NCBI GenBank assembly: GCA_963669155.1
Contig: OZ022589.1
Coordinates: 1,372,757-1,436,756, forward strand
From: Arbacia lixula
Taxonomy: Eukaryota > Echinodermata > Echinoidea > Arbacioida > Arbaciidae
Length of the DNA: 64,000 nt
Direction of reading: 5' to 3'
The notes beneath the pieces are model-generated. The model was given only the letters and a program-made list of their open reading frames with translations. It had not been told where the DNA came from and searched no databases. This document shows positions 1-12,350 of this stretch, in pieces. The position numbers and the translations under genes were made by a program. Within the stretch, counting starts at the first letter, position 1, and each line of letters begins with the position of its first letter.

Positions 1-1453
1 ACATAGGTATAACTCCAATGATTTTAAAATGTAGTAATATTGATTTAAGTCTGCCTTTTCAAAGAATACGAAAAGTCACGAATCCTGAGGCTAAGCTTTG
101 TGTGCATTTAAATGGATGACATCTCACACCGACGCTTTTGAAGTCATGTTTTTTTTTTTTTTTTTTGGGGGGGGGGGGGGGGAGGGGGGGAACCATCAGT
201 GATTTAATTAAGGATAAGTTGTTAAAATTAAATGAAATAATATAGTGCAAGGTTCTGGCTGGCCATGGGAAGATTACATAATACTGAATTGATCCCCTCG
301 AGTATTGATCTATGTTTTAAACGCAGTGAGCATTACATACATGTAGCTACATATACAAGTACCTGTATGCATAGGGTATGCATGTAGGGTATGAGATCAG
401 TTCAAGTCTGCCTTTTCAAAGAAAAAGAAAACTCACCAAACCTGGTACTACACATAGTGTGCGCTTGAACAGAACATGTCCCTCACAGAAGCGATCAAAT
501 TGATGATTAATATCATAATTTTTTGGAAAATGGTCATGGATTAAATTCAAATGATTTGTTAAAATTGATTAAAATATTGATTTAAGGCTACCATTTCAAG
601 AAAAGTAATAAGCCCTGGTACTATGCTGTGTGTGCATCTGAACGGACCCCGTCTCTAACAGACGTGAGCTAATTGCCCGTTCGGTGGCAGTCGTTATCCT
701 AGAGTCGGTGCTGGCGACACCTGCTGCTCTCACGATCCTCCCTGTAATGAACCCTAACAACGGCTTTTGTTTTCCCCGCTCGAGCGTCAAGATCGCTGAA
801 TCCTCATTTAAATGCGTTCCCTGAGAGGTCAGTAATACAAGGACATTATGGGTGTGGGTACGTGTCAACATCCCTACAACTACTTTAATCCTTTGTGCAC
901 CAGATTAACTGATCCTCAGTGGGCTCTGTATGCATTGCTGTGCAAAGTTGCATCATTGTCACAGAAAGAGTTAATAATGCACCGCAGGTGATAGTTTTCA
1001 AGCGATATCATGCTCTGCTATGCTACGCTGTTCACTGCTACACATTTTATGTCAAGATTGTGTAGCTGTGTTAATACAGACATGGGTGCATGGGAGGAAA
1101 TATTCAAACAGACGGGACAATCCTGTATAGTGAAGATAGTTGACAATGATTTTAAAAAATATGGAGCAATAACCACAAAAATGGTTTTACATTATTGTTG
1201 GTATATAAAATTGCTTTAAAAAACTTGGGGACAAGGTAAATTTTCGCAATGAAGTACTTTATTTACTTGTTGTGAAACCCGTGTGGCAGGATTGTGTAAA
1301 ATTAAAGTAATGTTTTCTATGTGTTAGCTCAATGGCCGTAGAAGAAGGGAGATATGGTTAGTAGCATCTAAATACACTATTGAAATGATATTCACATTTA
1401 TATGTAGAACAAGCTGACAAGTAATTGATATTTTTCTTCCTTTGTTTTTGCAG
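1..1453 (+). other. Intronic or upstream DNA before the first recognised exon
   Basis: This stretch lies upstream of a strong 3' splice site at 1451-1453, so it is probably intron sequence of the RING-finger gene. It holds three diverged copies of a direct repeat (41-667), a T-run followed by a G-run at about 149-191, and otherwise AT-rich unique sequence. Short open frames here, including one on the minus strand at 596-871, show no recognisable domain or convincing splice context. No exon is called. Confidence 0.5.
41..667. repeat. Three diverged direct repeat copies of about 95 bases
   Basis: Copies start near 41, 396 and 578. Each opens with a form of AAGTCTGCCTTTTCAAAG and continues through a block with GTGTGCATTTRAA-like sequence and then a form of ACAGAAGCG or ACAGACG. 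The AT-rich flanks, with TTGTTAAAATT words, also recur after the first and second copies. The pattern fits an old tandem duplication that has drifted. No coding function is seen. Confidence 0.6.
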
Positions 1454-1519
1454 GAGAAGCTACTTCGAAAACTAGACAAGTACGACAAAGCCGAGACATT
1501 CCAAACCAAAGATGAAGAG
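1454..1519 (+). CDS. Internal exon of a RING-finger gene (22 codons)
   Basis: The exon is bounded by a pyrimidine-rich 3' splice site (CTTTGTTTTTGCAG, ending 1453) and a 5' splice site GAG|GTAAAT at 1519/1520. Its 66 bases are open in phase 0 and encode a charged, helix-prone peptide starting EKLLRKLDKYDKAETF and ending TKDEE. It contains no domain on its own. It is linked to the RING exon at 25148 because both junctions are phase 0 and the joined reading, TKDEE followed by CVVCL, looks like the usual acidic run-in to the first RING cysteines. Earlier exons are not in the window or are not recognisable. I do not recognise the protein family well enough to give a symbol. The exon boundaries are seen directly; the link to 25148 is inference. 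Confidence 0.7.
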
Positions 1520-1747
1520 GTAAATACTTTCACAAATCGACTCATTCTCATTATAATCTGTTTTATTTTTAACCTAGCTCTCCATTAAACTTATCTAATC
1601 AGTCATATAAGGAGATATTTTGATGTAGTGATATGGAAAGGGTAGCTACAAGGTAATTTTCGTTTGTTGTAGGAAACAAATAATGTAAAGGATTCTTTTT
1701 TAAACCTATTATTGTAGTGACATTTTCCTTGTTGATGATGTGCAAGA

Positions 1748-1795
1748 GAGAGAGAGAACAGAAAGTAACAAATGAAGGAATGAGAGAGAGAGAGG

Positions 1796-1835
<40 letters not shown>

Positions 1836-1851
1836 GAGGGAGAGAGAAAGA

Positions 1852-1914
<63 letters not shown>
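1748..1914. repeat. (GA)n microsatellite
   Basis: A long, slightly interrupted AG dinucleotide tract lies about 230 bases after the small exon. Open frames across it on both strands are artefacts of the repeat (RERERE and SLSLSL peptides). Confidence 0.95.
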
Positions 1915-2067
1915 GGATCAAGGGAAGAGAAAAAACGAGAGCATGAGAAACTGAAACAAGAGACAAGAAAAGCCAAATACATGTATAAAGGATGTGCTAA
2001 AGAATGGGAAAGGAACAAAACATGAAAAATGAGACACGTTGATCCGAAAGTGAAGGATAGGAAAATG

Positions 2068-2202
2068 GTGTGTGTGTGTGTGTGTGTGTGAGTGTATTAT
2101 TTCAGTCATTAAGTAAATTTTGATGAGGGATGTGCATATGTACCTTAACAAAAAGAAGTATTTGTGTTAGTGTGTGTGTGTGTGTGTAAGTGTGTATGGG
2201 TG
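2068..2202. repeat. Two short (GT)n tracts
   Basis: Two TG dinucleotide runs lie near 2068-2090 and 2168-2188, separated by unique sequence. They are simple repeats with no coding value. Confidence 0.85.
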
Positions 2203-2669
2203 GGGGATATTTTTCCCCACCCCAGCGCACACCTTCTGGATAACAAATTGGCCCAAACCAGCTAATCAAGGCAAGTCCCTTTCTCTCTTGGGTCGTTAAG
2301 ACACGGTCATAGTTTCCTCAGACCTCATTAGGTCTTGTTTGTGCACTGATGTCCTGCAAAGTCATCTGGTCTCTGCCAGGGCCATTACAGCATTGCTAAT
2401 TAACCACCTTGCACTTCACAGCTACCATACACCTATTTCTGAAGTGCTTTTTCTTTTGCACTATAAAGGTTGTCAAAAAGATATATAGGATGTTTATCTC
2501 TCACATCTTCATGGTTATTATATGTAAACAAAACCTGTTTGTGAAAAAGGAATCTCTTGTTCAATCTCCTGAAGTGTACTTAAAGTGATGGTAGCACTGA
2601 GGGTGAAGTACATTTGTAAGTTGCATAAACTTTAGTTACATCAGCACACATCAAGAAGATAAAGGACAA

Positions 2670-2753
2670 GATGATGATGATGATGACAACGATGATGGGG
2701 ATGATGGTGATGATGATGATTACGACGACAATGATGATGATGACATTGACAAC

Positions 2754-2795
<42 letters not shown>

Positions 2796-2958
2796 AATTA
2801 TGATGACGATGGCAATGATGACGATGATAGTGACAAAATAGTGATAAAATGGTGCTGACTATAATGTTAATGATGGCGATATCAATGATATTGATAGTGA
2901 TATGGGTGGTGTTGATGATAAGATGATTATGATGATGATGATGATTATGATAGTAATA
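2670..2958. repeat. (GAT)n trinucleotide repeat with interruptions
   Basis: An imperfect GATGAT array, purest at about 2753-2795, is mixed with GAC and AAT triplets. The histidine-rich minus-strand frame across it is a repeat artefact. Confidence 0.9.
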
Positions 2959-4445
2959 TTTTATTGATGGAACCAATATGTGCATACCAGTAAAGTGCAG
3001 TGCACATTATGATAATGCTACTTACTGACGGTGTGCACTTTTTATAATTACATCAAACACTGTATGTCTCCATGACACTCCCTGGGTACAGAGAGGCAGT
3101 GTCAATAAAGTGCATACCTTTTCTCTTTCTTCGGTTACACTCTACTCTGCAGCTACCACCCATTATTGCGATTGACTTCAAATTTGATAAAAAGTTCCAA
3201 ACGGCACAGTACCAGTATACATTTAATTTGATTGTGTATTCAATTTGGTGTGCGAATGCGTGCGTGGACCCACCACACAATACCATGTATAGGTAGCTGA
3301 AAATTATGTATTCCATATTTGTGCATACAGGACACACAAGTTTGTATTGCAGCATATTGCCTGTCCATGTGCATTAAAAGTGTTGCAATGTGCATACACA
3401 GTCTACATTGTGCATATAATGTGCACTGTGCTGTGGATATTGTAATTCATGTGTGCATGCGTGTAGCTTTTCCATGCTAGTATGTGCATGGTTCGTTCTC
3501 CAGTGAACATACCATAGTTCATTAGGTACATGTATGCGCATTTACAAAATGGGCAAAACATCCATATCACCCTATAGATGTCTGTACAGCACAATAGTGT
3601 GTTCTATTCATAGTGAATAAATTACGTAATCAAATGTATTTTTAATCAATCCACCATTCCGGACTATGTGACTCATTGCTCTCAGTCTACTATTTAAAGA
3701 TCAACACAAACGTTCCCTACATATAAATCATGAACAAACCAAAAATACTTTATCACTGACTGCATTCAACTTAAAACCATAGGCAATATGAATCCTCTTA
3801 TAAAAGAAAAACATTCAAAGGGGCTCTTTTTTGCATGGCAGGGGCTAATTTACCCAGAGTCCCCATGATATATTTGTTCACTGTTTTTAGGTAAAATATA
3901 AAATATCTGGCTAAAACAGAAATGTAGGAGTGCACCTTGTATTTGTTTTTTAGTTAAATCCTAGAAATGAAAAACACCACAGACATCACGTATCAAATTG
4001 AAAGAAAAAAGAAGAAGTTTGGGTTCAGGGCGATAGAGTCCCAGCAATGCAAGCAAAAAACAGCCTCCACAGATAATCAAAGAGCCCCTGTAAAAATCTA
4101 TTCAATTTTTCCATATGGTAAAATGGAAGACAGTTGAACACATGCCTTTCATGACTTCAGGATTAACCCTTTCTTTGGCTCGCAATCGGTTTATGATTTT
4201 GTATTGATAAAATCCATGATCGCAGACCGAGAACTGAATTAATATGGCTTTCAAAAGTTTAAACTAGATTACACAATTTGATAAACAAATATAAAGCAAA
4301 CAAATGAGGCTTTTTAAGATGTGTGTGTATTACTGGTTGCAAAGATGCGACGTTGGTACCGAAAGAGTTATAAATAGAAGCCCTGCGGATACAATTGCAT
4401 TCTTTCCCTGTTACATAGTGCCGCCACCCACTCCATTCCTATATC

Positions 4446-4546
4446 ACCTCTACTCCACCATCTCTACTCCACCATCTCTACTCCACCATCTCTACTCCAC
4501 CATCGCTACTCCACCATCGCTACTCCACCATCTCTACTCCACCACT
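4446..4546. repeat. 15-base minisatellite, about seven units
   Basis: The unit is CTCTACTCCACCATC, repeated head to tail. Two units carry CGCTACTCC instead of CTCTACTCC. The array then decays into CCACTTCTGG. Confidence 0.9.
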
Positions 4547-4689
4547 TCTGGTTTTTGTCCTCCCTCATCAAACTTGGAGTGGTCAAAGACTGGAGTGGAT
4601 TATAGGACCTGTTCTGTGCCATTAATTCTAGCGGCCTGAATTCAATTATGGATCTCTCTCAGTGGACCTTCTTACCCCATTAGCAGGAG

Positions 4690-5100
4690 TGCAGCCCAAC
4701 CTGTGCTCTAGTCTGCTCTCAAGGCTGAGCTCCACTTAAATATAGATTTGTACTGTCAGAGTTCATACTGTATGTACTACATTCATGTACTGTAGGGGAT
4801 TGTATTTTATAAGCATAGATGTAGAGACCACTGAACTGACCTATAACCTGCGCTCTAACTTGCTCTCAAGGCTTAACTTCACTTAAATATAGATTTGTAC
4901 CGTTAGAGTTCATACTGAATGTACTACATTCATGTACATCTATGTGTTCTATTGTAATCTCTATGTTTATGTAGAAAGGGAATGTACAGTATGAGCAGCA
5001 AATAGATGCAGGGATCACTGAACTGACCTACATTGTACATCTACAACATGTACTGTAGCCTTCTCTCAAGGCTTAACCACTTAAAGGGAATATATTCTAC
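4690..5100. repeat. Tandem repeat of about 147 bases, two full copies and one partial
   Basis: Copy 1 starts near 4700 and copy 2 near 4847. Both contain CTCTCAAGGCT, CACTTAAATATAGATTTGTA, and GTACTACATTCATGTAC. A shorter third copy near 5048 keeps TCTCAAGGCTTAACCACTTAA. A fragment with CTGAACTGACCTACATACTG recurs near 5322. Confidence 0.75.
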
Positions 5101-8100
5101 TGGGAAGACAAAAAAGCCTTCAAAAGGTGATCGTGAGCAATCTTCTTACCAATGGTCTTAAATTCATGTATTGTCTATTTTAGAAACTTGCTGACAGTTC
5201 GTCACAAATCCTCAACATGTTCGGCCCATGTTCATGTACATGTACAGCTCGTGTACTAACTTAATTTGCATGTTCATGTAAAGAAGGGGAATGATCATTT
5301 AGATGCAGTGACCAGTGAAGGCTGAACTGACCTACATACTGTATACCATACTAATGTCCAGGTTAACACACGACCCATATATTGTGAATATGATATTGAT
5401 ATATAGGAATAAAGTTTTGTCTGGTAACTTCATCTCTCCTCATTTTGATAACAATTGTACTATGCGTACAGATTTCACAGCATAGTATGAACATTATTCA
5501 CATACAATGTACCTTTAAAAAAACATTTATGTGTCTTTTGAGTTAATGTTTTCAGCAACACACTGTACTTTTGTACAAATATTAGACAAAAGACAGTATT
5601 CAAAATGTCAAATTAGTTCCTTTTGTGCTGTGGAGTCTCCTTGATCGTGTGCAAGCCCAATCCTGGGGAGAGGACTGATGATAAGTTTGATAATCACTTT
5701 ACAAAATCTTCTAGAATGTTATTAGACTCAGCTGCTACCAACGCATTAGAAACAAAGAGACGGAAACAATGGTGGCTCCGTGTCAGAGAGAAAGTACTTA
5801 CAGCCCCCGAGTCATATCCTGTGAGAATAAAAGCAGAAGATGACATCAATAAAATCCACAAAGAGCCAATTTAACAGGATGACAGCTACCCATAATGCAA
5901 TAGATTAGATCGCATTGTCCGCTCTTAAGTGCCCATTAGTACAGTCCCACTGGCTCAATTTGGCGTATGTGTGGGAGTGGAGCCAGTAGAGTGTGAAAAG
6001 AAAATATTGCAATTTAAGACGAGAATAGCCATAATGTACAGGAACATGGACTTACATCTATGTAAAGGTTTTTATTATCATTGTACTATTGTTGTAATGC
6101 AGTTTATGTTTATCTTAAATTTGTAGGAATGTGGGTTTAATTGTGCGTTTCATAGATAGTGGTTATTGGGATGAGGCATGCTGCAGATATCAATCAATAA
6201 GAGAAGGGGCATTCAGGGGGGCAAGGCATTATACTGACGCCATAGTTGACTTTCTCCTTTCTTCTCCCTCCTCTCTCTCTCTTCCGCTCTTACTCTGCCT
6301 GCTGCAATGTCTTTTCTCAATGTTTTTTATGACTACAGCTATTTCTATGTCATATCAGCTTGACATCATCCAAGTGTCTTTCATACGTGTAGGAGTTCCC
6401 TTTTAACTCTCATGTGGCAATTTGTATATACATGTACATGTACATACCAACAAATACTATAGCTGTGGAAAGTTAGACAAGAACTGCAAAGTAATGTCAA
6501 GGTTTATTATTTTAAGTTTGATGTAACTTCAATGCTTTAACATGCTTACAGTACATTGTGAAAGAAAACAAGTTTTTGTAACTGACTAAAATTGAAAAAT
6601 TGAAGCAGAATTAAAACTGTTTTCTCATATATGGCTGACAGACAGGCTCAATGATGTGAAAGTGTTGTAAACATTATATATTTCTCATTTATCTTGAAAA
6701 GTAGATCAAGTGTTAATATTCCTCATGCTTGAAGCACTTGAACAACAATACAACACATGTAACACAAATGAATCATTTATAATTAGTGCAAAACCAATCT
6801 AGAAAGTCAGATGGACTGTCTTTGGGAACAAACAAGATGATTAATACCTGATGAATATATAACAAATGAACAGTTGAAGAGATTGAATACTAATGAAAAA
6901 GATGAAGTTGATGAATGGATGAACAAGGAGTAGAAGTGATTGCCCTGTCTGAGCCTCGTGCAGAGTTGAAGCTCTTGAGTAGAGAGTATTTTTACACAGG
7001 AGCGTTGGGCAGGCTTGACCTATTGGGCGGTTGGTTGTATGGTAGCCTTACGGAGACAAGTCATAGGAATCTGTGGGTGGTGCAATTGTGATGTTTAAAA
7101 TGTGCTGCCTGAAGGTCAAGTTCTCTTCTGAAGCGATTGTAAATTTATACTTCCCACTTCAGAGATAATGTTCCTCTACATAAGAAATGAGATAGTGATT
7201 GTCATTTTTCATTCGATTGCAGCTATACCAAGTGTGTGATAGGAATATGTATGAAAACTTTTGCATTCATGTCTTCTGTTCTGTCATTGCACTGTACCTA
7301 CTGTATCAATACCTAATGAAACCTAATTCTTTATGGAATTTGTGTACTTTGCTTTAATGGCGTTATCGTGTTTAAAAGGGATTGTAAAAAAAATCAATAG
7401 AGGAAATCATATATAAAAACTGCTCAAATTTTACAGCACATCAGAATCTACTCTCTTCACACTATATGCACTGGATATTTAAAAGTGGTTTACTTTTGAA
7501 CAATTTCAAGAGCACGTCCTTATCCTTAAAAAGCAAAGGTAGGCCACATGCAAGATTGTCTGTCAAGTTTGTTCAAGTCTTAAGATGAACAGAAGGTTTT
7601 CTTGTGTGTGATGTGGATTGTTGCTCAGTATACCTGCAACACATATCAGAAAGCAAATAATCACTCTCAGACGTGTGTCACTTGTATTTCAATTTGCTAT
7701 CGGTCAAACCTGCAACACTCGGATCTGCGCTGAATACCCATAGATCACACATTTGAATGTATATCATCCATCTCTCTTTGGCTGCATTGTGCACGGTATC
7801 TGTGCCACATATTACAAAGTGAGAGAGATTTTGTTGTCATCATTCATACCCATCAGCAGGACTTCCCTGTGTGTTTTCCCGGTCTCCGTTATTGTAACGC
7901 TCATTCCAGCTGTAGCTTCCGCTCTTCAGAAAAACAGGAAGAGAAAAATCATATTTAAGGGAAAGAGGATGTTCGAAAGGGGTGTGACTTTCTCTGACGC
8001 ACAGAGATAGAGTCTGAAGAAACTGCACAACGAGATCAAGTTGTATTATTACTAAAGATCTTTTTTTTTCAAATTGATTGACAAGTTTCATCATGACAAC

Positions 8101-10339
8101 TACCTTCAGGCTACGGAAGGAGAGAGATATAATTGGTGTTTCCATCCTGTCAGCTTTCTTTTTTTCCCGCTCAGAAGACGGTTGCTACTTTATAATTGAA
8201 AAGTGCGCCTTGTAGGTTTTTTTTCTTGTGGTTGTAATGAGTGTCTGTCAAGAGTAAGGATTAATGTTTGTTTGTTTTCTGTCAAACATTAACCCTAGGT
8301 AGCCTCAAGCAGAGAGGATATTGCTCGTAAACTACTCGGTGTGCCTGCCTCGTGACAATGAAACTGAAGTAGATCTACTTTAGATGTTAAGTGAGCAGAA
8401 TAGAAAGTTCACGTAAATGTACTACATGTACATATATACACTTATGTCTGTGTGCCACACTGCACATATAGTTGTATACATCTGTTCAGTTGCAAGTGAG
8501 GCACCTTTCTATAACCCCAAATCTTCAAATTGGCAACACACTGGAAGTAATAATTGTACTTCTACTCTTCAAATTGGCACCATTATTGTTAAAAGTAATA
8601 TTTTCAAAGTTATTTTGAGTGTGAATGTATTCTGTTGTTTTAGAGTAACAACCTGATGTTTAACAAATAGTAAATTACTAATTTGATAGTTAAAATAATG
8701 ATATCTTTGGTCTGAAAATGCTCCGGTCAAAAATAAGTTAATAATATGCATGTTTTGATGGCGTATGACTGTGTAGATGTATGGCCATTGTACATGTCCC
8801 TGACGTATGAATAAACCAGCTGGTAGAGTTATCATAATGGCCGCAGGGCTTGCGTGAATGAGGAGAAAATTCCTCATATCGCTAGGGCTTCCACAAACAG
8901 AAATCATTATGAAATGCAAATACAGCTGAGCGGGGAGACGGACACTGCAGCTAAATTTAGCCAAGATATTTTTTTCTTTCTGCGCCTGTTTACTCTGGAA
9001 AGAAGGCTTCCTTTTCCTATTTTAAAGGTGAAGTCCGTCTTTTGCTTTGGTTTGAAATCATTGGTGGCATTGCTGGATAGTATGTTGTGTTCAAGGTAAC
9101 ACTGTATAGAGATCCAAGACCTGTTGGTTTAGACCTTCAAATTAAATGGTCATCATTGTTGTTAATTGTATGGTACAATTTAAATTTTCAGTTGTTGAAT
9201 TCAGAAATAGATCTAGATAAAATAGGCCAATAAGCTATTTTTGTAATGTATTCCAATTAACAGAATCATTCCTTCAGACTTCGTAGTAATGAGTTTGATC
9301 AATATGTAGACCTATCCTCAGTTTTCACCGGATGGAATGCACTTTCAAGTCATAAGTTGTAACTAGTCAGACAAATCTTTAACAAGGTTTAGGGTAACCA
9401 TACATACGCAGCATATTTGTTTGAAAAACGTGCATACATACATGTATGTAAATGGGTCATGGTCCATTGGTATATTAAAGCACACTTTATGTGGTATCAA
9501 CATGTACCCCTTTAGTTGTGCTCCAGTACATCTCATAAAGAAAGCCAATCTTGAGAAACAGAGAAACTGGTAGATTGTGGTGATGACACCGTCCTGGTTT
9601 TCTTGTGAAGGCTGACATATATTGCTCCCCTAAACCTATCCCATTTATCAGCGGCATAGATTCCCCTGATATGCATGAACCTCACCAGCATTGTTATCTC
9701 AGCCTCCCTCCCTACTCCAGTCGTTCCTTTAAGACTCCCTGTTTGTATACCAGCATTCCATGCTCGCTGCCGAGCATTCTCCACTTTCACCGACTGAAAG
9801 GCATCGATCCCGGCGAGTATTGCACCGCAATCGTAAAATAAATTCCCCTCTCCATGCTGACAATCCGGAGTTGATTGAAGTCGTGAAGCGGTGGCCGCTT
9901 GAAAAGGCCAGGCAAAGGCCCTCTCCATCAATCCGATGGGATGGAGCGAGCTGCTTGGGCCAAGCTGCTGCAGTCAGAACAGAGCTTGAATGAACGCCGC
10001 TCGATTGGGAGCAAGTAATTGCAGTTAAATGGAGGAGCTTTGACAGGAAAAGCAACAATGTCGCTCATTAAAGTAAAAGGGAAACCTGCTCTGGTGGGAG
10101 TGTTGGGGTTCAAATTCTGGGCTGGTAAATTTGCAAAGTGGTATTTACATGAATAAGAAGACTCTGGCTCTGTGTTTAAATATTGACACTTCAATATTGC
10201 TCTTAGGTATAAATCAGAACACAAATTTCATTTCAGACTGGATGTAATCAAGATGGATGTTGTTTTCCAACGGTGTAATATAATGTCAAATTCTATAAAC
10301 CACAACACTAATCACTGCCAATTAACATTCCCACACTAC

Positions 10340-10611
10340 CCAGTTACATGTAAGTCCCTCCTCAAGCTAAACCATTTGTTCCTGTTTTAACATAGTGGGA
10401 GTCAGTTCCAACAATCCTAATCAAATTTGATAAATAATCAACTTTGTATTCAGATACTTGCCAACAACAAGAATTTTGATTTATCAGGATCAGATTTCAA
10501 GTTAAGCTAATGGGAATTAAAATCATTGAGAATCTGATTTAGCACAGGAAAGGGAGACTAGTCGTGCATAAAGATGTTTGTAGCGTAAGAACAGCTTGGT
10601 GATACACACCC
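10340..10611 (-). mobile_element. Old fold-back (MITE-like) element, TTTCACCAAGC family
   Basis: The block at about 10390-10500 matches, in reverse complement, the middle of the element at 35025-35329 (shared words CCAATCCTAATCAAATTTGA and TTGTATTCAGAT). Its right end (AACAGCTTGGTGATACACAC) is a decayed form of the family terminus. It also shares the 23 bases at 10524-10546 with the neighbouring element at 11044-11066. It has no coding capacity. The left boundary is uncertain. Confidence 0.6.
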
Positions 10612-10849
10612 CTGATAGCCATAGATTTCACCACTCACTACTCAAAACCGTCCATCTCTGCCCGATTGACCCTGTACTATGCACACACCTATTAGTCCCT
10701 GTCACAAGGTCTTTATCCAGAAATTATTGGCAAATATCTCCCCTAACAGGGCCAATTGGTAGACTGGTAATCGCTTTCCCAAATGTCAGGAGCTAATCAT
10801 GAACAAACAGACTAATGCATGATGGGACAGACAGACAGACTGACAGACA

Positions 10850-11420
10850 GACGGATGGATGGGTGAATGTTAAAGCGGAAGGATGGACATAGAATGTATG
10901 TAAATTTGGTTCAGCCACAGGGATGATGCAGCTGAGGAGATTATAGATCTGTGGGGTGTTTCACCAAGCTGTTCGTAAGTTATGAACGACTTTACGAACG
11001 ACTGTGATCCCTTCTTATGCTAAATGCGATACCATACTTTGCTCATTGAGAATCTGATTTAGCACAAGAAGGGATTACCATTTGTTCGTGAAGTTGTTTG
11101 TAACTTAGGAACGGCTTGGTGAAACACCCCACAGATCATCTGAGTTAATTGAGATTTGGGAGGAGATTGCAAGCTTACAGAAAAACAGGCTTATACAAAT
11201 GCATTAGACAGAAAGATGGAGGGATAGATAGATGGGTGGAGAAATGTTGCAGAGGAAGGATAGATAGAGGGATAGATAGATGGGTGGGAAAATGTTGCAG
11301 TGGAAAGATAGATGTATGGAAATTGGAATCAGTCGGGGGATGATGATCCTAATGAGATTGTAGATCTGAGTCAAGTGAGATAAGGAAGCTTAGAGAAAAC
11401 AAGCATTTACAAAGTAAAAC
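10850..11420. repeat. Diverged tandem duplication, one copy split by a MITE
   Basis: Unit A (10850-10946 plus about 11137-11208) and unit B (11271-11420) share GATGGGTG, AATGTT..GC, GGGATGATG, GAGATTRTAGATCTG, and further right AAGCTTA-AGAAAA. A further partial copy lies at about 11223-11266. Unit A is interrupted at AGATCTG by the fold-back element at 10946-11137, while unit B is uninterrupted at 11361-11370. Confidence 0.65.
10946..11137. mobile_element. Fold-back MITE, TTTCACCAAGC family (192 bases)
   Basis: The two ends are inverted copies of each other: GATCTGTGGGGTGTTTCACC at the left and its complement at the right, ending CCCCACAGATC. The arms extend inward for tens of bases with repeated TTCGTAAGTTA and ACGAACGACTG motifs, so the whole element can fold into a hairpin. 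It is non-coding. Related copies are at 35025-35329, 35331-35512 and 10340-10611. Confidence 0.85.
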
Positions 11421-11834
11421 AAAACTCATGCTCCATTTACTAGTGGGTGGATACCAGATCTTGAGGGGCTGTGTGATCGAAGTCTTGGCTGACCTTAGTG
11501 GAAACTTATGCATGGTTCAGAGATGGTTTATTGAACAAGAAGGAATAATATGGATATTTACAGTATATTGTGACATCAGAATATTTCTGAAGCTGATTTG
11601 ATGCAGGGCAACTCTAAGTGCACTTACAAGATCATGTTTCTTTTAGTTTCAATGGTGCACTTGTCTGCAGGAATACTCGGAGAGTGGAGATGGTGCACAT
11701 ATGTGTGTGTATGATGCATTCCTTGTATCCCTGGCCCAGGGCATAGATTGAAATAAACATTCTTCTCAATTCAGGCGTGGAGTCTGCAATGGGACAGACC
11801 ACCTTTGACAAACACAGGGTCGGAGAGGGGTGGG

Positions 11835-11905
11835 GGATGGGGGTGGACGATAGGGGGGGGGGGGGGTGGGGGTGGAGGTGGGAGGGGGGGGTGAGGCGGG
11901 GCGGG
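11835..11905. repeat. G-rich low-complexity tract
   Basis: Runs of G broken by T, A and C give a strong purine/G bias on the plus strand, with several G-runs of 4 to 12. It could form G-quadruplex structure. It has no coding support. Confidence 0.7.
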
Positions 11906-12322
11906 GGCGAACAGTAGCAGTCTTCTCAGTCCCAGGGGTCTCAACATGAGTCACCCACATCTTTTTATACATGCTGCATTGGAACTTGGAAAGGTTGCTT
12001 CATACTGTACATGAACATAGTTGTGTCTGCAAACCTGGCGACTGCATGGTTGGAGCACATTAATGCATGACCGTGAGTGTAGGCATACATACACTAAGTG
12101 AGGTGGCTGGTGCATACAAGACATTCTAACTGACCATGTCAGTCACTATTTTCCACATTTTACTCGCAGTAGAAGGAAAATGGTATCTATCCAGTAATGT
12201 ACATTTATCGTAAAATATAGATGTACTGCATCAATATACTGTAGACTCATATTTATTCAACTGCTGTACTTATCTGTACATACATATTTGTATTGATGTA
12301 TCTATTTACTGGTATCTAAATT

Positions 12323-12350
12323 TATAGGTAAACTAAAAAGTTTACCTATA
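12323..12350. other. Perfect 12-base inverted repeat with AAAA loop
   Basis: TATAGGTAAACT, then AAAA, then AGTTTACCTATA. The arms pair perfectly. No transposon boundary or RNA gene could be tied to it. Confidence 0.7.

Noticed and set aside
5623-5874. An 83-codon plus-strand frame with a mixed, protein-like composition
   Set aside because: It has no recognisable domain, convincing acceptor/donor pair or neighbouring exon. It may be a relic or chance frame in the intron.
9533-10058. Overlapping open frames on both strands in a GC-richer segment
   Set aside because: Frames overlap on both strands, which is typical of composition rather than coding. No domain or splice sites could be supported.
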